A stretch of 64,000 bases of DNA from Pseudomonas sp. RIT-PI-q (GTDB taxonomy: Bacteria > Pseudomonadota > Gammaproteobacteria > Pseudomonadales > Pseudomonadaceae). The DNA is taken from NCBI RefSeq assembly GCF_001297125.1, contig NZ_LHPC01000028.1, positions 597,763-661,762 on the forward strand, given 5' to 3'. Position 1 is the stretch's first letter, and each line of letters opens with the position of its first letter. This document shows positions 8,114 through 15,396 of the stretch, piece by piece. The translations under genes were made by a program, and so were the position numbers. The notes under the pieces are model-generated. The model had not been told where the DNA came from, made no database searches, and saw nothing but the letters and a program-made list of their open reading frames with translations.

Positions 8114-8738
8114 GAATATGTACTCCGGTTAACAGCTCGATAAGCTCAAATTGATCATAGGTGTCGGGAATGAGAGCGTCAATCTGCTCCACGCTGACGC
8201 CACCTTCGAAGAACGAAGCCGTGCCATCCGTATTCTTGATGATCAAATCCACGAAAAACCGCTCGCCGTAACATCTGCGAAGCTCAACTACATTTCTCCT
8301 TGCAGCAAGATACTGAGCCACAAATGCATCCAAAGGGATGTTACGTCCTTCCGTAATCTCACGCGCCTGAACGAACTGCCAAGCAAGTCTCGGCTCCTGA
8401 TAAACATAAATAACCTGAGCGATTCGTTGACTCGCCAATACCCTACTGATGTTTCTCTTCGCGACGTCGATATTGGCCAACGTCCCGTCGAGCAGGAACG
8501 AGATCCGCTTTTCGAATACCCGATCTAAAACCCTTTCCAGAATCTTCGTTACGGCGCGTTGATAAAGATAAGAATTTCCACCCGAGTAACCCGGAATCAA
8601 ACACCTATAGTCGTCAGGATCAATTCGTAGAACTTTCTTTGCCGGGACACCCGGAATGCCCTGTTCAAGAACCTCCACCATCGCTTTCGATATCTCGGTT
8701 TTCCCTGCCCCGGGGGACCCCGCCATGAAAACGGTCAA
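8100..8738 (-). CDS. Zeta toxin family kinase, core part (5' end lost to a frameshift)
   Basis: 212 residues from a TTG. Zeta toxins are kinases that phosphorylate UDP-N-acetylamino sugars or similar substrates. The Walker A motif GSPGAGKTE is at residues 7-15, followed by a DPDDYR acidic segment, a DGTLAN strand and an EPRLAWQF segment typical of the fold. Related Pseudomonas proteins carry about 40 helical residues before FMAGSPGAGKT. Here those codons exist in another frame (8665-8865), which points to a one-base insertion near 8739. The TTG start has no good ribosome site, so translation of this core as it stands is doubtful. The gene is AT-rich relative to its surroundings. Confidence 0.75.
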   Translation of the reverse strand: MTVFMAGSPGAGKTEISKAMVEVLEQGIPGVPAKKVLRIDPDDYRCLIPGYSGGNSYLYQRAVTKILERVLDRVFEKRISFLLDGTLANIDVAKRNISRVLASQRIAQVIYVYQEPRLAWQFVQAREITEGRNIPLDAFVAQYLAARRNVVELRRCYGERFFVDLIIKNTDGTASFFEGGVSVEQIDALIPDTYDQFELIELLTGVHIHERS

Positions 8739-8865
8739 TGGTGAGGTCCGCAGGAAACATGCCGGTGTCAGCGATTGTCCTCGCTAATCTGGCTCGGTTT
8801 GCTCTCGCGAACTCAAAGGCCTCCTCTTCAATTGCTTTTTCTTCGGGAGTCATATCAATGCTCAT
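8665..8865 (-). pseudogene. Out-of-frame N-terminal segment of the zeta toxin gene
   Basis: From ATG 8865 the frame reads MSIDMTPEEKAIEEEAFEFA and continues through helical sequence to GMFPADLT, then leaves the zeta frame. Removing the A at 8739 joins ...FPADLT directly to LTVFMAGSPGAGKTE, giving an unbroken zeta protein of about 254 residues. The ATG overlaps the TGA stop of the serine hydrolase gene (TGATG), which is how a coupled second gene would start. So this is the real 5' end, broken by one base or by a sequencing error. Confidence 0.65.
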
Positions 8866-10202
8866 CAAGGCAATTTCGACAAATACCGAGCCAGCGCATC
8901 AAATGCCGGCAACGTAACAGGATCATTGGCCGAATTACTCGCGACCGGATGCGAGGCATAACGAACGATCACCATCTCAGCCTTCGGGTCGACATAGATG
9001 CGCTGGCCATGAACGCCGCGCGCCATGAACGCGCCGCCCTCCTTGTCCGTCACCCACCACATCGACCGATAACTCCAGCCTTTGAGCAAGTCATAACCGG
9101 CCTTGGCGAACGCCTGTTTATCGCCTCCACGACGGATGTCGTCCACCACCGCTTTTGGCACGATCTGTTGACCCTCGAACTGGCCGTCATTGCGCAGCAT
9201 TTCGCCAAATCGTGCGAGGTCGCGCAGGCTGGTGTTCAAACCGCCGCCGGCAAACGGAGTACCGATCGAGTCCACCGTGAAATAGGCGTCCTGCTCGACG
9301 CCGAGGCGACTCCAGATACGTTCCGACAACAATTGCGCGACGTTGCGGCCGGTCACTCGAGCGATGACCCAGCCCAATACATCGGTGTTGACGGTTTTGT
9401 AGCCGAACGCGCTGCCGTGTTGACCTTGCAACTGCACGGTCTGCAAAAACTCGTAGTAGCTTCGCGGCCCGGTGTAGTCCTTGGGCTTGGGCAAAGGGCT
9501 GCCGGCTTTTGCATGCGCCCAGACCTCGGCGTTCGGGTCGGCGTAGTCTTCGCTGTATTTAAGCCCCGTCGTCATGTCCAGGACCTGGCGCACCGTGGCG
9601 CTGCCAAAGGCGGAACCCGCGAGTTCGGGGACGTAGTCGGCAACGTGCTTGTTTGCATCGATACGCCCTTCAGCCACCAACATTGCGCCCAGCGTGCCAA
9701 CCACGGATTTGGTGACCGACATCGCCGCGTGCTGACCGTCGGGTTTCAGCACGCCGAAGTAACGTTCGTAGACAACTTTCCCACGGTGCATCACCAGGAT
9801 GCCGTCGGTGTAGGTCGCTGCGAGGGATTGATCCCATGTCATCGACGCCTTTGCGCCGAGCGGGACGAAACTGATGGCGTCGATGTCTTCGCGCAATGCC
9901 GATGCCAAGGAAACAGGAGCGCCAAGCCCCCGTGAAACATTGATTGTTGGCATGAGCTGACGGAAGTTCGAGACGCTCCAGCGCATCGCCGGAAACTGAA
10001 AATAGCTGCCATCGTCAAAACGCACTGTGCGATCGGCGGGAGGCGGAGAGCCGACCATCCAGCCCAGTTTTGCAGGATCGCTGGCTGCGGCGTCGGGATA
10101 GGTTGCAGGGGTGGAGGCGATGGCAAGGGAGGACATGAAGCCGATCAAAACGGCTGTCATGGATTTGGCCAAACGCAGGGAAGCGGCGCAGGGAGGGCAC
10201 AT
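8865..10202 (-). CDS. Exported serine hydrolase, beta-lactamase/class C esterase family
   Basis: 445 residues from ATG 10202, chosen because it gives a signal peptide (hydrophobic stretch at about 14-30, cleavage after SLAIA). The longer frame to 10496 has no such feature. The catalytic SxxK motif is SVTK (S162, K165). The second motif region is YKTVNTDVLGW (268-278), and HGQR lies near the C terminus. Such periplasmic enzymes are esterases, peptidases or beta-lactamase relatives; the substrate is unknown. The stop overlaps the next start (TGATG), so the hydrolase, zeta gene and 60-residue gene form one operon ending at 7881-7906. Confidence 0.87.
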   Translation of the reverse strand: MCPPCAASLRLAKSMTAVLIGFMSSLAIASTPATYPDAAASDPAKLGWMVGSPPPADRTVRFDDGSYFQFPAMRWSVSNFRQLMPTINVSRGLGAPVSLASALREDIDAISFVPLGAKASMTWDQSLAATYTDGILVMHRGKVVYERYFGVLKPDGQHAAMSVTKSVVGTLGAMLVAEGRIDANKHVADYVPELAGSAFGSATVRQVLDMTTGLKYSEDYADPNAEVWAHAKAGSPLPKPKDYTGPRSYYEFLQTVQLQGQHGSAFGYKTVNTDVLGWVIARVTGRNVAQLLSERIWSRLGVEQDAYFTVDSIGTPFAGGGLNTSLRDLARFGEMLRNDGQFEGQQIVPKAVVDDIRRGGDKQAFAKAGYDLLKGWSYRSMWWVTDKEGGAFMARGVHGQRIYVDPKAEMVIVRYASHPVASNSANDPVTLPAFDALARYLSKLP

Positions 10203-10284
10203 GGTGTCGAATCCGTTCGAGGGGTTTGGCAGTCTAACAGGTGGGCGGAAGTAGCCTGAAGTTAGGCGGATATCCACTAGCCAG

Positions 10285-10689
10285 TCAGTATTCCGGAAAA
10301 TCGTCCAGATAACACACTGGCGAACTGGAGCTTGAGAAGCGATCAAGCTCCTCCTCCAACCATTGAGCGAGAACAACGGCATTGTTTGCCTGCGGATCTT
10401 TGGCCCCATAGACCAGGGTAAGCATGCCCCTTGCGGCAAACTGCAAAAGCTCCCACCAATTCTGTGGGCGAGCAGCCAGTTCAAGACGATAGGCAACGGT
10501 GAACTGTGCGAAATCCAGCTCCCCGGTTTTGAAAGTCTTATGCAGTTGAGTAGAAGGTGCGACGTCTGGTAACCATGCGTTTAACTGCAACTGATCTTTC
10601 TGACAATTTCGTGGCCAAAGGCGATCTACGAGGATGCGGCGTCCGTCTTCGAGAGTTGCGGGGGTATAGGCATGTTTGCACTGGATCAT
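10285..10689 (-). CDS. DUF488 (YeaO-like) family protein
   Basis: 134 residues. The family signature is clear: ILVDRLWPR near the N terminus, the W-LPDVAPS strand, LHKTFKTGELDFAQF in the middle and LTLVYGAKDPQANNA towards the end. DUF488 proteins are small cytosolic proteins of unknown function. The gene stands alone on this strand, about 80 bases upstream of the serine hydrolase start. Confidence 0.88.
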   Translation of the reverse strand: MIQCKHAYTPATLEDGRRILVDRLWPRNCQKDQLQLNAWLPDVAPSTQLHKTFKTGELDFAQFTVAYRLELAARPQNWWELLQFAARGMLTLVYGAKDPQANNAVVLAQWLEEELDRFSSSSSPVCYLDDFPEY

Positions 10690-10742
10690 GACTACCTGAT
10701 AAATACCAAGCTCTCATCGAGAGTGTTATTAAACAGAGAGGA

Positions 10743-10950
10743 CTATAGAAGCTTGATCAACACCGCAGTAATGGTCGCCACCGTGCCGATCAGGCCAGTC
10801 GCAACGGCTACCGGATACCAAAACGTTTCACGGGTCATCTTGCCTGCCTCGGCGTTCAGCTTGCGCTGCTCAGCGATCAGCTTGACGATCCACATGAACC
10901 TTTTCCAGCTCGGCCTGCTTCATGGTGAGTTCCTGCATGTGCCCTTGCAT
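10743..10950 (-). pseudogene. Small coiled-coil/membrane protein with a one-base frameshift
   Basis: From ATG 10950 (or 10938/10923, the last with AGGA upstream) the frame reads MQELTMKQAELEKVHVDR, then stops in RQADR. Dropping one base at 10884 continues it as KLIAEQRKLNAEAGKMTRE and then a membrane helix FWYPVAVATGLIGTVATIT ending at the TAG at 10743-10745. The joined protein would have about 68 residues: an N-terminal coiled coil plus one C-terminal membrane segment, a design common for small Pseudomonas or prophage-associated proteins. An ATG at 10895 could still make a 50-residue membrane peptide. The break may be real or a sequencing error. Confidence 0.55.
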
Positions 10951-11160
10951 TCATTCTGTACCCTGAAGGCGCATAGCGAATACCCCCTCCGATGTGGCTC
11001 ATGTCAGATATCAAAACCTATGGAAGCCCCAAACTACCTGGCTTTCCAGCGATGTTTCCCACTCGCCAGTCACTTTTCCCACAGCAATTTCGGAAGCGCC
11101 TCCGCTGACAGGAGGGGCCAATACCCTCGTAACCCAAGAAATTCAAACGCCAGAAACCAC

Positions 11161-11194
11161 AAAACCCCTGACTTCTCTCGAAATCAGGGGTTTT
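11161..11194 (-). terminator. Terminator after tRNA-Ser
   Basis: AAAACCCCTGA (from 11161) pairs with TCAGGGGTTTT (11184-11194), giving an 11-bp stem ending in a short U-run on the minus strand, 15 bases after the tRNA 3' end. The 210 bases between here and 10950 hold nothing I recognise. Confidence 0.75.
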
Positions 11195-11208
11195 GCTTAC
11201 ATCGAATT

Positions 11209-11298
11209 TGGCGGTGAAGGAGAGATTCGAACTCTCGATACAATTTCTTGTATACACACTTTCCAGGCGTGCTCCTTAAGCCACTCGGACACTTCACC
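11209..11298 (-). tRNA. tRNA-Ser (anticodon GGA)
   Basis: A 90-base class II tRNA. Acceptor arm GGTGAAG (5') pairs with CTTCACC, then discriminator G and an encoded CCA (plus-strand TGG at 11209-11211). The anticodon loop CTGGAAAG gives anticodon GGA, reading UCC/UCU. There is a long variable arm (TGTATACAAGAAATTGTATCG) and a normal T arm with GTTCGAATC. Confidence 0.96.
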
Positions 11299-11336
11299 GT
11301 ATCTCGTCAAACATGTTCTGTCTGTCGAGGCGCGCT

Positions 11337-11365
11337 AATGTAGTCGAAAGCTTTTCCGATGGCAA
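11337..11365 (-). promoter_or_regulatory. Probable sigma-70 promoter of tRNA-Ser
   Basis: On the minus strand TTGCCA (-35, 11360-11365), a 17-base spacer and TACATT (-10, 11337-11342), followed by a GC-only discriminator AGCGCGCC, the type associated with stringent control of stable RNA promoters. The mature tRNA begins about 38 bases downstream of the -10. Confidence 0.6.
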
Positions 11366-11606
11366 ATATTTTTTTCAGAATTTTCATGCGCTTAGCGATT
11401 TTGTCGTTCCGACGCGTTTGAGGCCATGGCAAACCTGCCAATCTTCGGCTTCGCGTCCTCTCCTATATAGAGGGAAATGCACGGCGGGTGCGGCGGGCTC
11501 CGCTTGCCGGGCGGGGAAAGCGTGACTGGCGGGTCAGTCATGGCGCTTTACCTGACCTGCGGTGGTGGGTAACGTCTGCCTCAACTTTCATACAAGGAAT
11601 TGCGTC
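11366..11606. other. Intergenic region upstream of the crotonase gene
   Basis: An AT-rich part (11366-11400) is followed by a GC-rich stretch (11470-11525) with no convincing ORF, repeat or hairpin. The crotonase promoter is presumably here, but no clear -35/-10 pair was found. Confidence 0.4.
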
Positions 11607-12296
11607 ATGAGTGAGTTGATTTCCTACCATCTCGAAGACGGTATCGCGACCCTGACCTTGAGCAATGGCAAGGTCAATGCCATCTCGCCGGATGTGATTG
11701 CTGCTTTTAACGCTGCGCTGGATCAGGCGGTCACTGATCGTGCGGTGGTGATCATTACCGGTACGCCGGGGATTCTGTCCGGCGGTTATGATTTGAAGGT
11801 GATGACCGCCGGTCCTAAAGAAGCCGTGGCGTTGGTCACGGCCGGTTCGACCCTGGCGCGTCGACTGTTGTCGCACCCCTTCCCGGTGATCGTCGCGTGC
11901 CCGGGGCATGCGGTGGCCAAGGGTGCGTTCCTGCTGTTGTCGGTGGATTACCGCATCGGTGTCGACGGCCCGTTCAGCATTGGCCTGAACGAAGTGCAGA
12001 TCGGCATGACCATGCACCACGCCGGTATCGAGCTGGCTCGGGATCGTCTGAGCAAGTCGGCGCTTCACCGCTCGGTGATCAACGGTGAGATGTTCAATCC
12101 GCAGAGCGCCGTGAATGCGGGCTTCCTTGACGTCGTGGTATCGGCCGAGGAACTGCAAGGCGCGGCGCTGGCAGCGGCGCGTCAGTTGAAGAAGATCAAC
12201 ATGACCGCGCACAAGAACACCAAGCTCAAAGTGCGCAAGGCGCTGCTGGAGACCCTCGATAACGCGATCATCCTGGATCAGGAGCATATGGGTTAA
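11607..12296 (+). CDS. Crotonase/enoyl-CoA hydratase family protein
   Basis: 229 residues from ATG 11607, with AAGGA 9 bases upstream; the ORF before it lacks a ribosome site. The crotonase fold shows as GIATLTLSNGKVNAIS, the oxyanion-hole strand GILSGGYDL (normally FSAGxD) and CPGHAVAKGAFLLLS. In classical hydratases a Glu lies in GGGxE and another in PExxxG; here those positions read AKGAF and LNEVQIG, so the first catalytic Glu is absent. It may be an isomerase or another crotonase activity rather than a hydratase. Cytosolic and monocistronic, with its own terminator. Confidence 0.87.
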   Translation: MSELISYHLEDGIATLTLSNGKVNAISPDVIAAFNAALDQAVTDRAVVIITGTPGILSGGYDLKVMTAGPKEAVALVTAGSTLARRLLSHPFPVIVACPGHAVAKGAFLLLSVDYRIGVDGPFSIGLNEVQIGMTMHHAGIELARDRLSKSALHRSVINGEMFNPQSAVNAGFLDVVVSAEELQGAALAAARQLKKINMTAHKNTKLKVRKALLETLDNAIILDQEHMG

Positions 12297-12315
12297 ACCC
12301 GCACGCGCTGCATCG

Positions 12316-12345
12316 AAAAGCCCGACCGTCGTGTCGGGCTTTTTC
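12316..12345 (+). terminator. Rho-independent terminator of the crotonase gene
   Basis: AAGCCCGAC pairs with GTCGGGCTT (12333-12341) followed by TTTT, 20 bases after the stop codon. Confidence 0.85.
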
Positions 12346-12510
12346 ATACGCGTATTGTTTAAAAGCCTACAACCGCTCTAGAAAGCGTCTGACCCATAAG
12401 TCGGAAACATGCGCTCAAACATCGGCTATCTCCTACCTCTATAGCGGCAATTGCCGAAAACAGTGCACATCCGTACACTGCGCCACCTTTTGTCCCGGTG
12501 GGGCCTGTAA

Positions 12511-13233
12511 ATGCTGTTCGTGTTTCGTATGTTGTTGATGGGCCTGCACTTTATTCTGGCCGGTGTGCTTGGGGTACTTCTGGGCCTGTGCCGTCCGTTC
12601 ACCCCGGACAACAGCCGTTTGTGCGCCCGCCTGTATGCGTGGCCGGCGATGTGCATTCTGCGTTTGCGGGTGAAGGCTGAAGTCGGACCGTTGATGGATA
12701 AACCCGACAGTTGCGTGATCATCGCCAACCACCAATCCAACTATGACCTGTTTGTGTTCGGCAACGTGGTGCCCCGCCGCACCGTGTGCATTGGCAAGAA
12801 GAGCCTGAAATGGGTGCCGCTGTTCGGGCAGTTGTTCTGGCTGGCGGGCAATGTGTTGATCGATCGCGGCAATGCGCAGAAGGCGCGCCAGTCGATGTTG
12901 ACCACGACCCACACGCTGCAAAACGAAGACACTTCGATCTGGGTTTTCCCGGAAGGCACGCGCAACCTGGGCGAAGAGTTGCTGCCGTTCAAAAAAGGCG
13001 CGTTCCAGATGGCCATCGCCGCTGGGGTGCCGATTGTTCCGGTGTGCGTCAGCAGTTACGTCAAACACATGCGATTGAACCGCTGGCGCAGTGGGAAGAT
13101 TTTGATTCGCTCGTTGCCGGCGATTCCTACGGCTGGATTGAGCCTGGATGACATGCCGCTGTTGATCGCCCAGTGCCGCGAGCAGATGCGCGAGTGCATC
13201 GCCTCGATGGATCGGCAGCTGCAAGCTACCTGA
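12511..13233 (+). CDS. plsC: 1-acyl-sn-glycerol-3-phosphate acyltransferase
   Basis: 240 residues. The N-terminal hydrophobic segment (about 5-28) anchors it to the inner membrane. The catalytic HX4D motif is NHQSNYD (H74, D79). FPEGTR (146-151), which binds the glycerol phosphate, and the PIVPV strand (about 176) complete the PlsC pattern. It makes phosphatidic acid from lysophosphatidic acid and acyl donor. GGTGGGG lies about 9 bases before the ATG. Stands alone on the strand; a REP element follows. Confidence 0.93.
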   Translation: MLFVFRMLLMGLHFILAGVLGVLLGLCRPFTPDNSRLCARLYAWPAMCILRLRVKAEVGPLMDKPDSCVIIANHQSNYDLFVFGNVVPRRTVCIGKKSLKWVPLFGQLFWLAGNVLIDRGNAQKARQSMLTTTHTLQNEDTSIWVFPEGTRNLGEELLPFKKGAFQMAIAAGVPIVPVCVSSYVKHMRLNRWRSGKILIRSLPAIPTAGLSLDDMPLLIAQCREQMRECIASMDRQLQAT

Positions 13234-13263
13234 TAAACAAACCCGCCCGGCCTGATGCAATCA

Positions 13264-13380
13264 GTTGCAGGAGCGAGTTTTCTCCGGGCGGCGTTCCGAC
13301 GATGGATCTGAAGGCTACGCGTTTATCCAGCGAACACGCGTTATCGTTAACGTCCATCGCGAGCGAGCTCGCTCCTACAA
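13264..13380. repeat. REP/BIME element
   Basis: A clean REP palindrome (GCGAGCGAGCTCGCTCCTAC) lies at 13357-13377, with a degenerate inverted partner at 13268-13290. The internal part is the same unit as at 35389-35490 and 50714-50816. Confidence 0.75.
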
Positions 13381-13508
13381 AGGTCAGCGTTCGCTTAACG
13401 CCTTTTACCTACGAACTCTGCAGATTTCACTGACTCTCAAGTAGCAGACAAGGCTAAGCTGAACGCTGCCTGCCACTGCCATTTGCTAATAAGAAGTGAA
13501 CCACCATC

Positions 13509-14480
13509 ATGGGTAGAGTTGTTGCTGCTGCGGTTTACAGCGCCGGTAAGAAAGTCACCAATATCACCCTCGACGAAGGTGCTGCCTGGGCAGCAAAACC
13601 CGGCCACTTTGTCTGGATCGGCCTCGAAGAGCCGAACGCCCAGGAACTGTTCAATCTGCAACGCCAGTTCAACCTGCACGAACTGGCCATCGAAGATGCC
13701 CTGGAAAAACACAGTCGACCGAAGCTGGAAACCTTCGGAGATGCGCTGTTTATCGTGACGTACTCGCCGATCCGGCATGAAGGCAAACTGGAGTTCATCG
13801 AGACGCATATCTTTGCCGGCAACGGTTACATCATTACCGCGCGCAACGGTCACTCGGCGTCCTACGCCCACGTCCGACAGCGTTGTGAGGCGCGGCCGCT
13901 GCTGCTGGAGCACGGGGAGGATTTCGTTCTCTATGCCATCCTCGACTTCGTGATCGAAAACTACCAACCGGTGGGCGAAGCGATTCATGCCGAAATCGAT
14001 GAGCTTGAGCGCAACGTGATGTGTAGCTCGCTGAATGAGCGCGACATTCAGAATCTCCACAGCCTGCGCCGCGACGTGTTGCGTTTACGCCGTTATGCGG
14101 CGCCGATGGTGGAAATCGGCGAGGAACTGCAAAAGCTCAGCTTTCCGTTCATCGACAAGAACATGCGTCCGTACTTCCGCGATGTGCAGATCCACGTGAC
14201 GCGGCAGATGGAAGACCTGACGACCCTGGCCGATATTGCCAGCCAGACGATTGAGGTCGGGGTGTTGCTGGAAGCGTCACGGCAGAGTGTGGTGCAACGC
14301 AAGTTTGCAGCGTGGGCGGCGATTCTGGCGTTCCCGACGGCGGTGGCCGGAATTTACGGGATGAACTTCCAGAACATGCCGGAGTTGAGTTGGCATTACG
14401 GGTATTTCGGGGTCTTGGGGTTTATTGCGGTGGGGTGTGTGGGGTTGTGGGCGAGTTTCAAGAGGTCGGGTTGGCTGTAG
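13509..14480 (+). CDS. corA: CorA family magnesium/cobalt transporter
   Basis: 323 residues. A long cytoplasmic N-terminal domain (1-260) includes the helix-rich LEKHSRPKLETFGDAL region. Two C-terminal membrane helices follow (about 268-286 and 296-317). The selectivity motif YGMN is at 283-286, followed by FQNMPE where many family members carry MPEL, the periplasmic loop. It forms pentameric divalent-cation channels in the inner membrane. Monocistronic; a REP pair follows directly. Confidence 0.94.
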   Translation: MGRVVAAAVYSAGKKVTNITLDEGAAWAAKPGHFVWIGLEEPNAQELFNLQRQFNLHELAIEDALEKHSRPKLETFGDALFIVTYSPIRHEGKLEFIETHIFAGNGYIITARNGHSASYAHVRQRCEARPLLLEHGEDFVLYAILDFVIENYQPVGEAIHAEIDELERNVMCSSLNERDIQNLHSLRRDVLRLRRYAAPMVEIGEELQKLSFPFIDKNMRPYFRDVQIHVTRQMEDLTTLADIASQTIEVGVLLEASRQSVVQRKFAAWAAILAFPTAVAGIYGMNFQNMPELSWHYGYFGVLGFIAVGCVGLWASFKRSGWL

Positions 14481-14503
14481 CCGAGACCGGGTCGTTTGTG
14501 AGA

Positions 14504-14570
14504 TTCGCGGGCAAGCCTCGCTCCTACAGGGTTTCGGTGTACCTGTAGGAGCGAGGCTTGCCTGCGAAGC
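14504..14570. repeat. REP pair between convergent genes
   Basis: Two inverted REP units (CGCGGGCAAGCCTCGCTCCT and its inverse) separated by about 20 bases, lying between corA and the convergent amidotransferase gene, where such hairpins may act as 3'-end stabilisers. Confidence 0.85.
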
Positions 14571-14578
14571 TTTTGGGG

Positions 14579-15301
14579 TTAAACCGTTTCAGGCTTGTGC
14601 GCCACAAACCGCATCATCCATTCGGCAACGGTAGTGCCGTGGTGCTGATGCTCCAGGCTCGCCACGCCTTTCTGATAAATCTGCTCACCCAGCACTTGCT
14701 GACGAATGTCCAGCAACGCTCGCGAATAATCGTGAATAAACTCCGGATGCCCCTGGAAGCACAGCACCTGGTCGTTGATGTGGTACGCGGCAAACGGGCA
14801 GAAATCGCTGGAGGCGATAACGGTGGCGTTTTCCGGTAGCGCGGTGACCTGATCCTGGTGGCTGATCAACAAGGTCAGCTCTTCGCGCACCGGGCTCATC
14901 CACGGCGCCTTGGCGGCGAGTTTGTAGTTGTGGGTGCCGACGCCCCAGCCCTGGGTCGCCCGTTCGCTCTTGCCGCCCAGCAACAGCGCCAACAACTGAT
15001 GGCCGAAGCACACGCCCAGCAATTTGTCGCCGCGCTCGTAGCGGGTCAGCAGGTAAGCCCTGAGGGTTTCGATCCACGGGTCGGTGCCGAAGGAATCGGC
15101 TTTGCTGCCGGTGACCAGGTAGGCGTCGAAGACCAGATCATCGCTCGGGTACTCGCCCTGCATGACGTTGTACACGGTGAACTCGGCAGCGATGGGTTGC
15201 TGCGAAAACAGACGCTGGAACATCTGCCCGTACCCCTGATATTCATCGACCAGTTCCGGACGCAGGATGTCGGTTTCCAGAATGCAGATGCGTAACGACA
15301 T
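14579..15301 (-). CDS. Class I glutamine amidotransferase family protein
   Basis: 240 residues from ATG 15301; the upstream extension to 15382 has no ribosome site. The nucleophile elbow GVCFGHQ places the catalytic Cys at 98, and QGHPEF gives H185 and E187, completing the triad. No synthase domain is fused. Stand-alone enzymes of this kind include gamma-glutamyl hydrolases of polyamine or amino-acid catabolism; the substrate here is unknown. It sits about 95 bases downstream of the beta-oxidation pair on the same strand and may be co-transcribed. Confidence 0.87.
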   Translation of the reverse strand: MSLRICILETDILRPELVDEYQGYGQMFQRLFSQQPIAAEFTVYNVMQGEYPSDDLVFDAYLVTGSKADSFGTDPWIETLRAYLLTRYERGDKLLGVCFGHQLLALLLGGKSERATQGWGVGTHNYKLAAKAPWMSPVREELTLLISHQDQVTALPENATVIASSDFCPFAAYHINDQVLCFQGHPEFIHDYSRALLDIRQQVLGEQIYQKGVASLEHQHHGTTVAEWMMRFVAHKPETV

Positions 15302-15396
15302 AAAAAATACCTGACACGTGATGGGAATAATGCACACCCCAGAGCCTGCCTTGAAACACGGTGGCAAGGCAAGCCCCGGCATGCGTCATCCGTCCC

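Noticed and set aside
11240..11265. A TTGTATACA-like sequence inside tRNA-Ser resembling the purine operator
   Set aside because: It is the variable arm of the tRNA (pairing region), not a promoter element.
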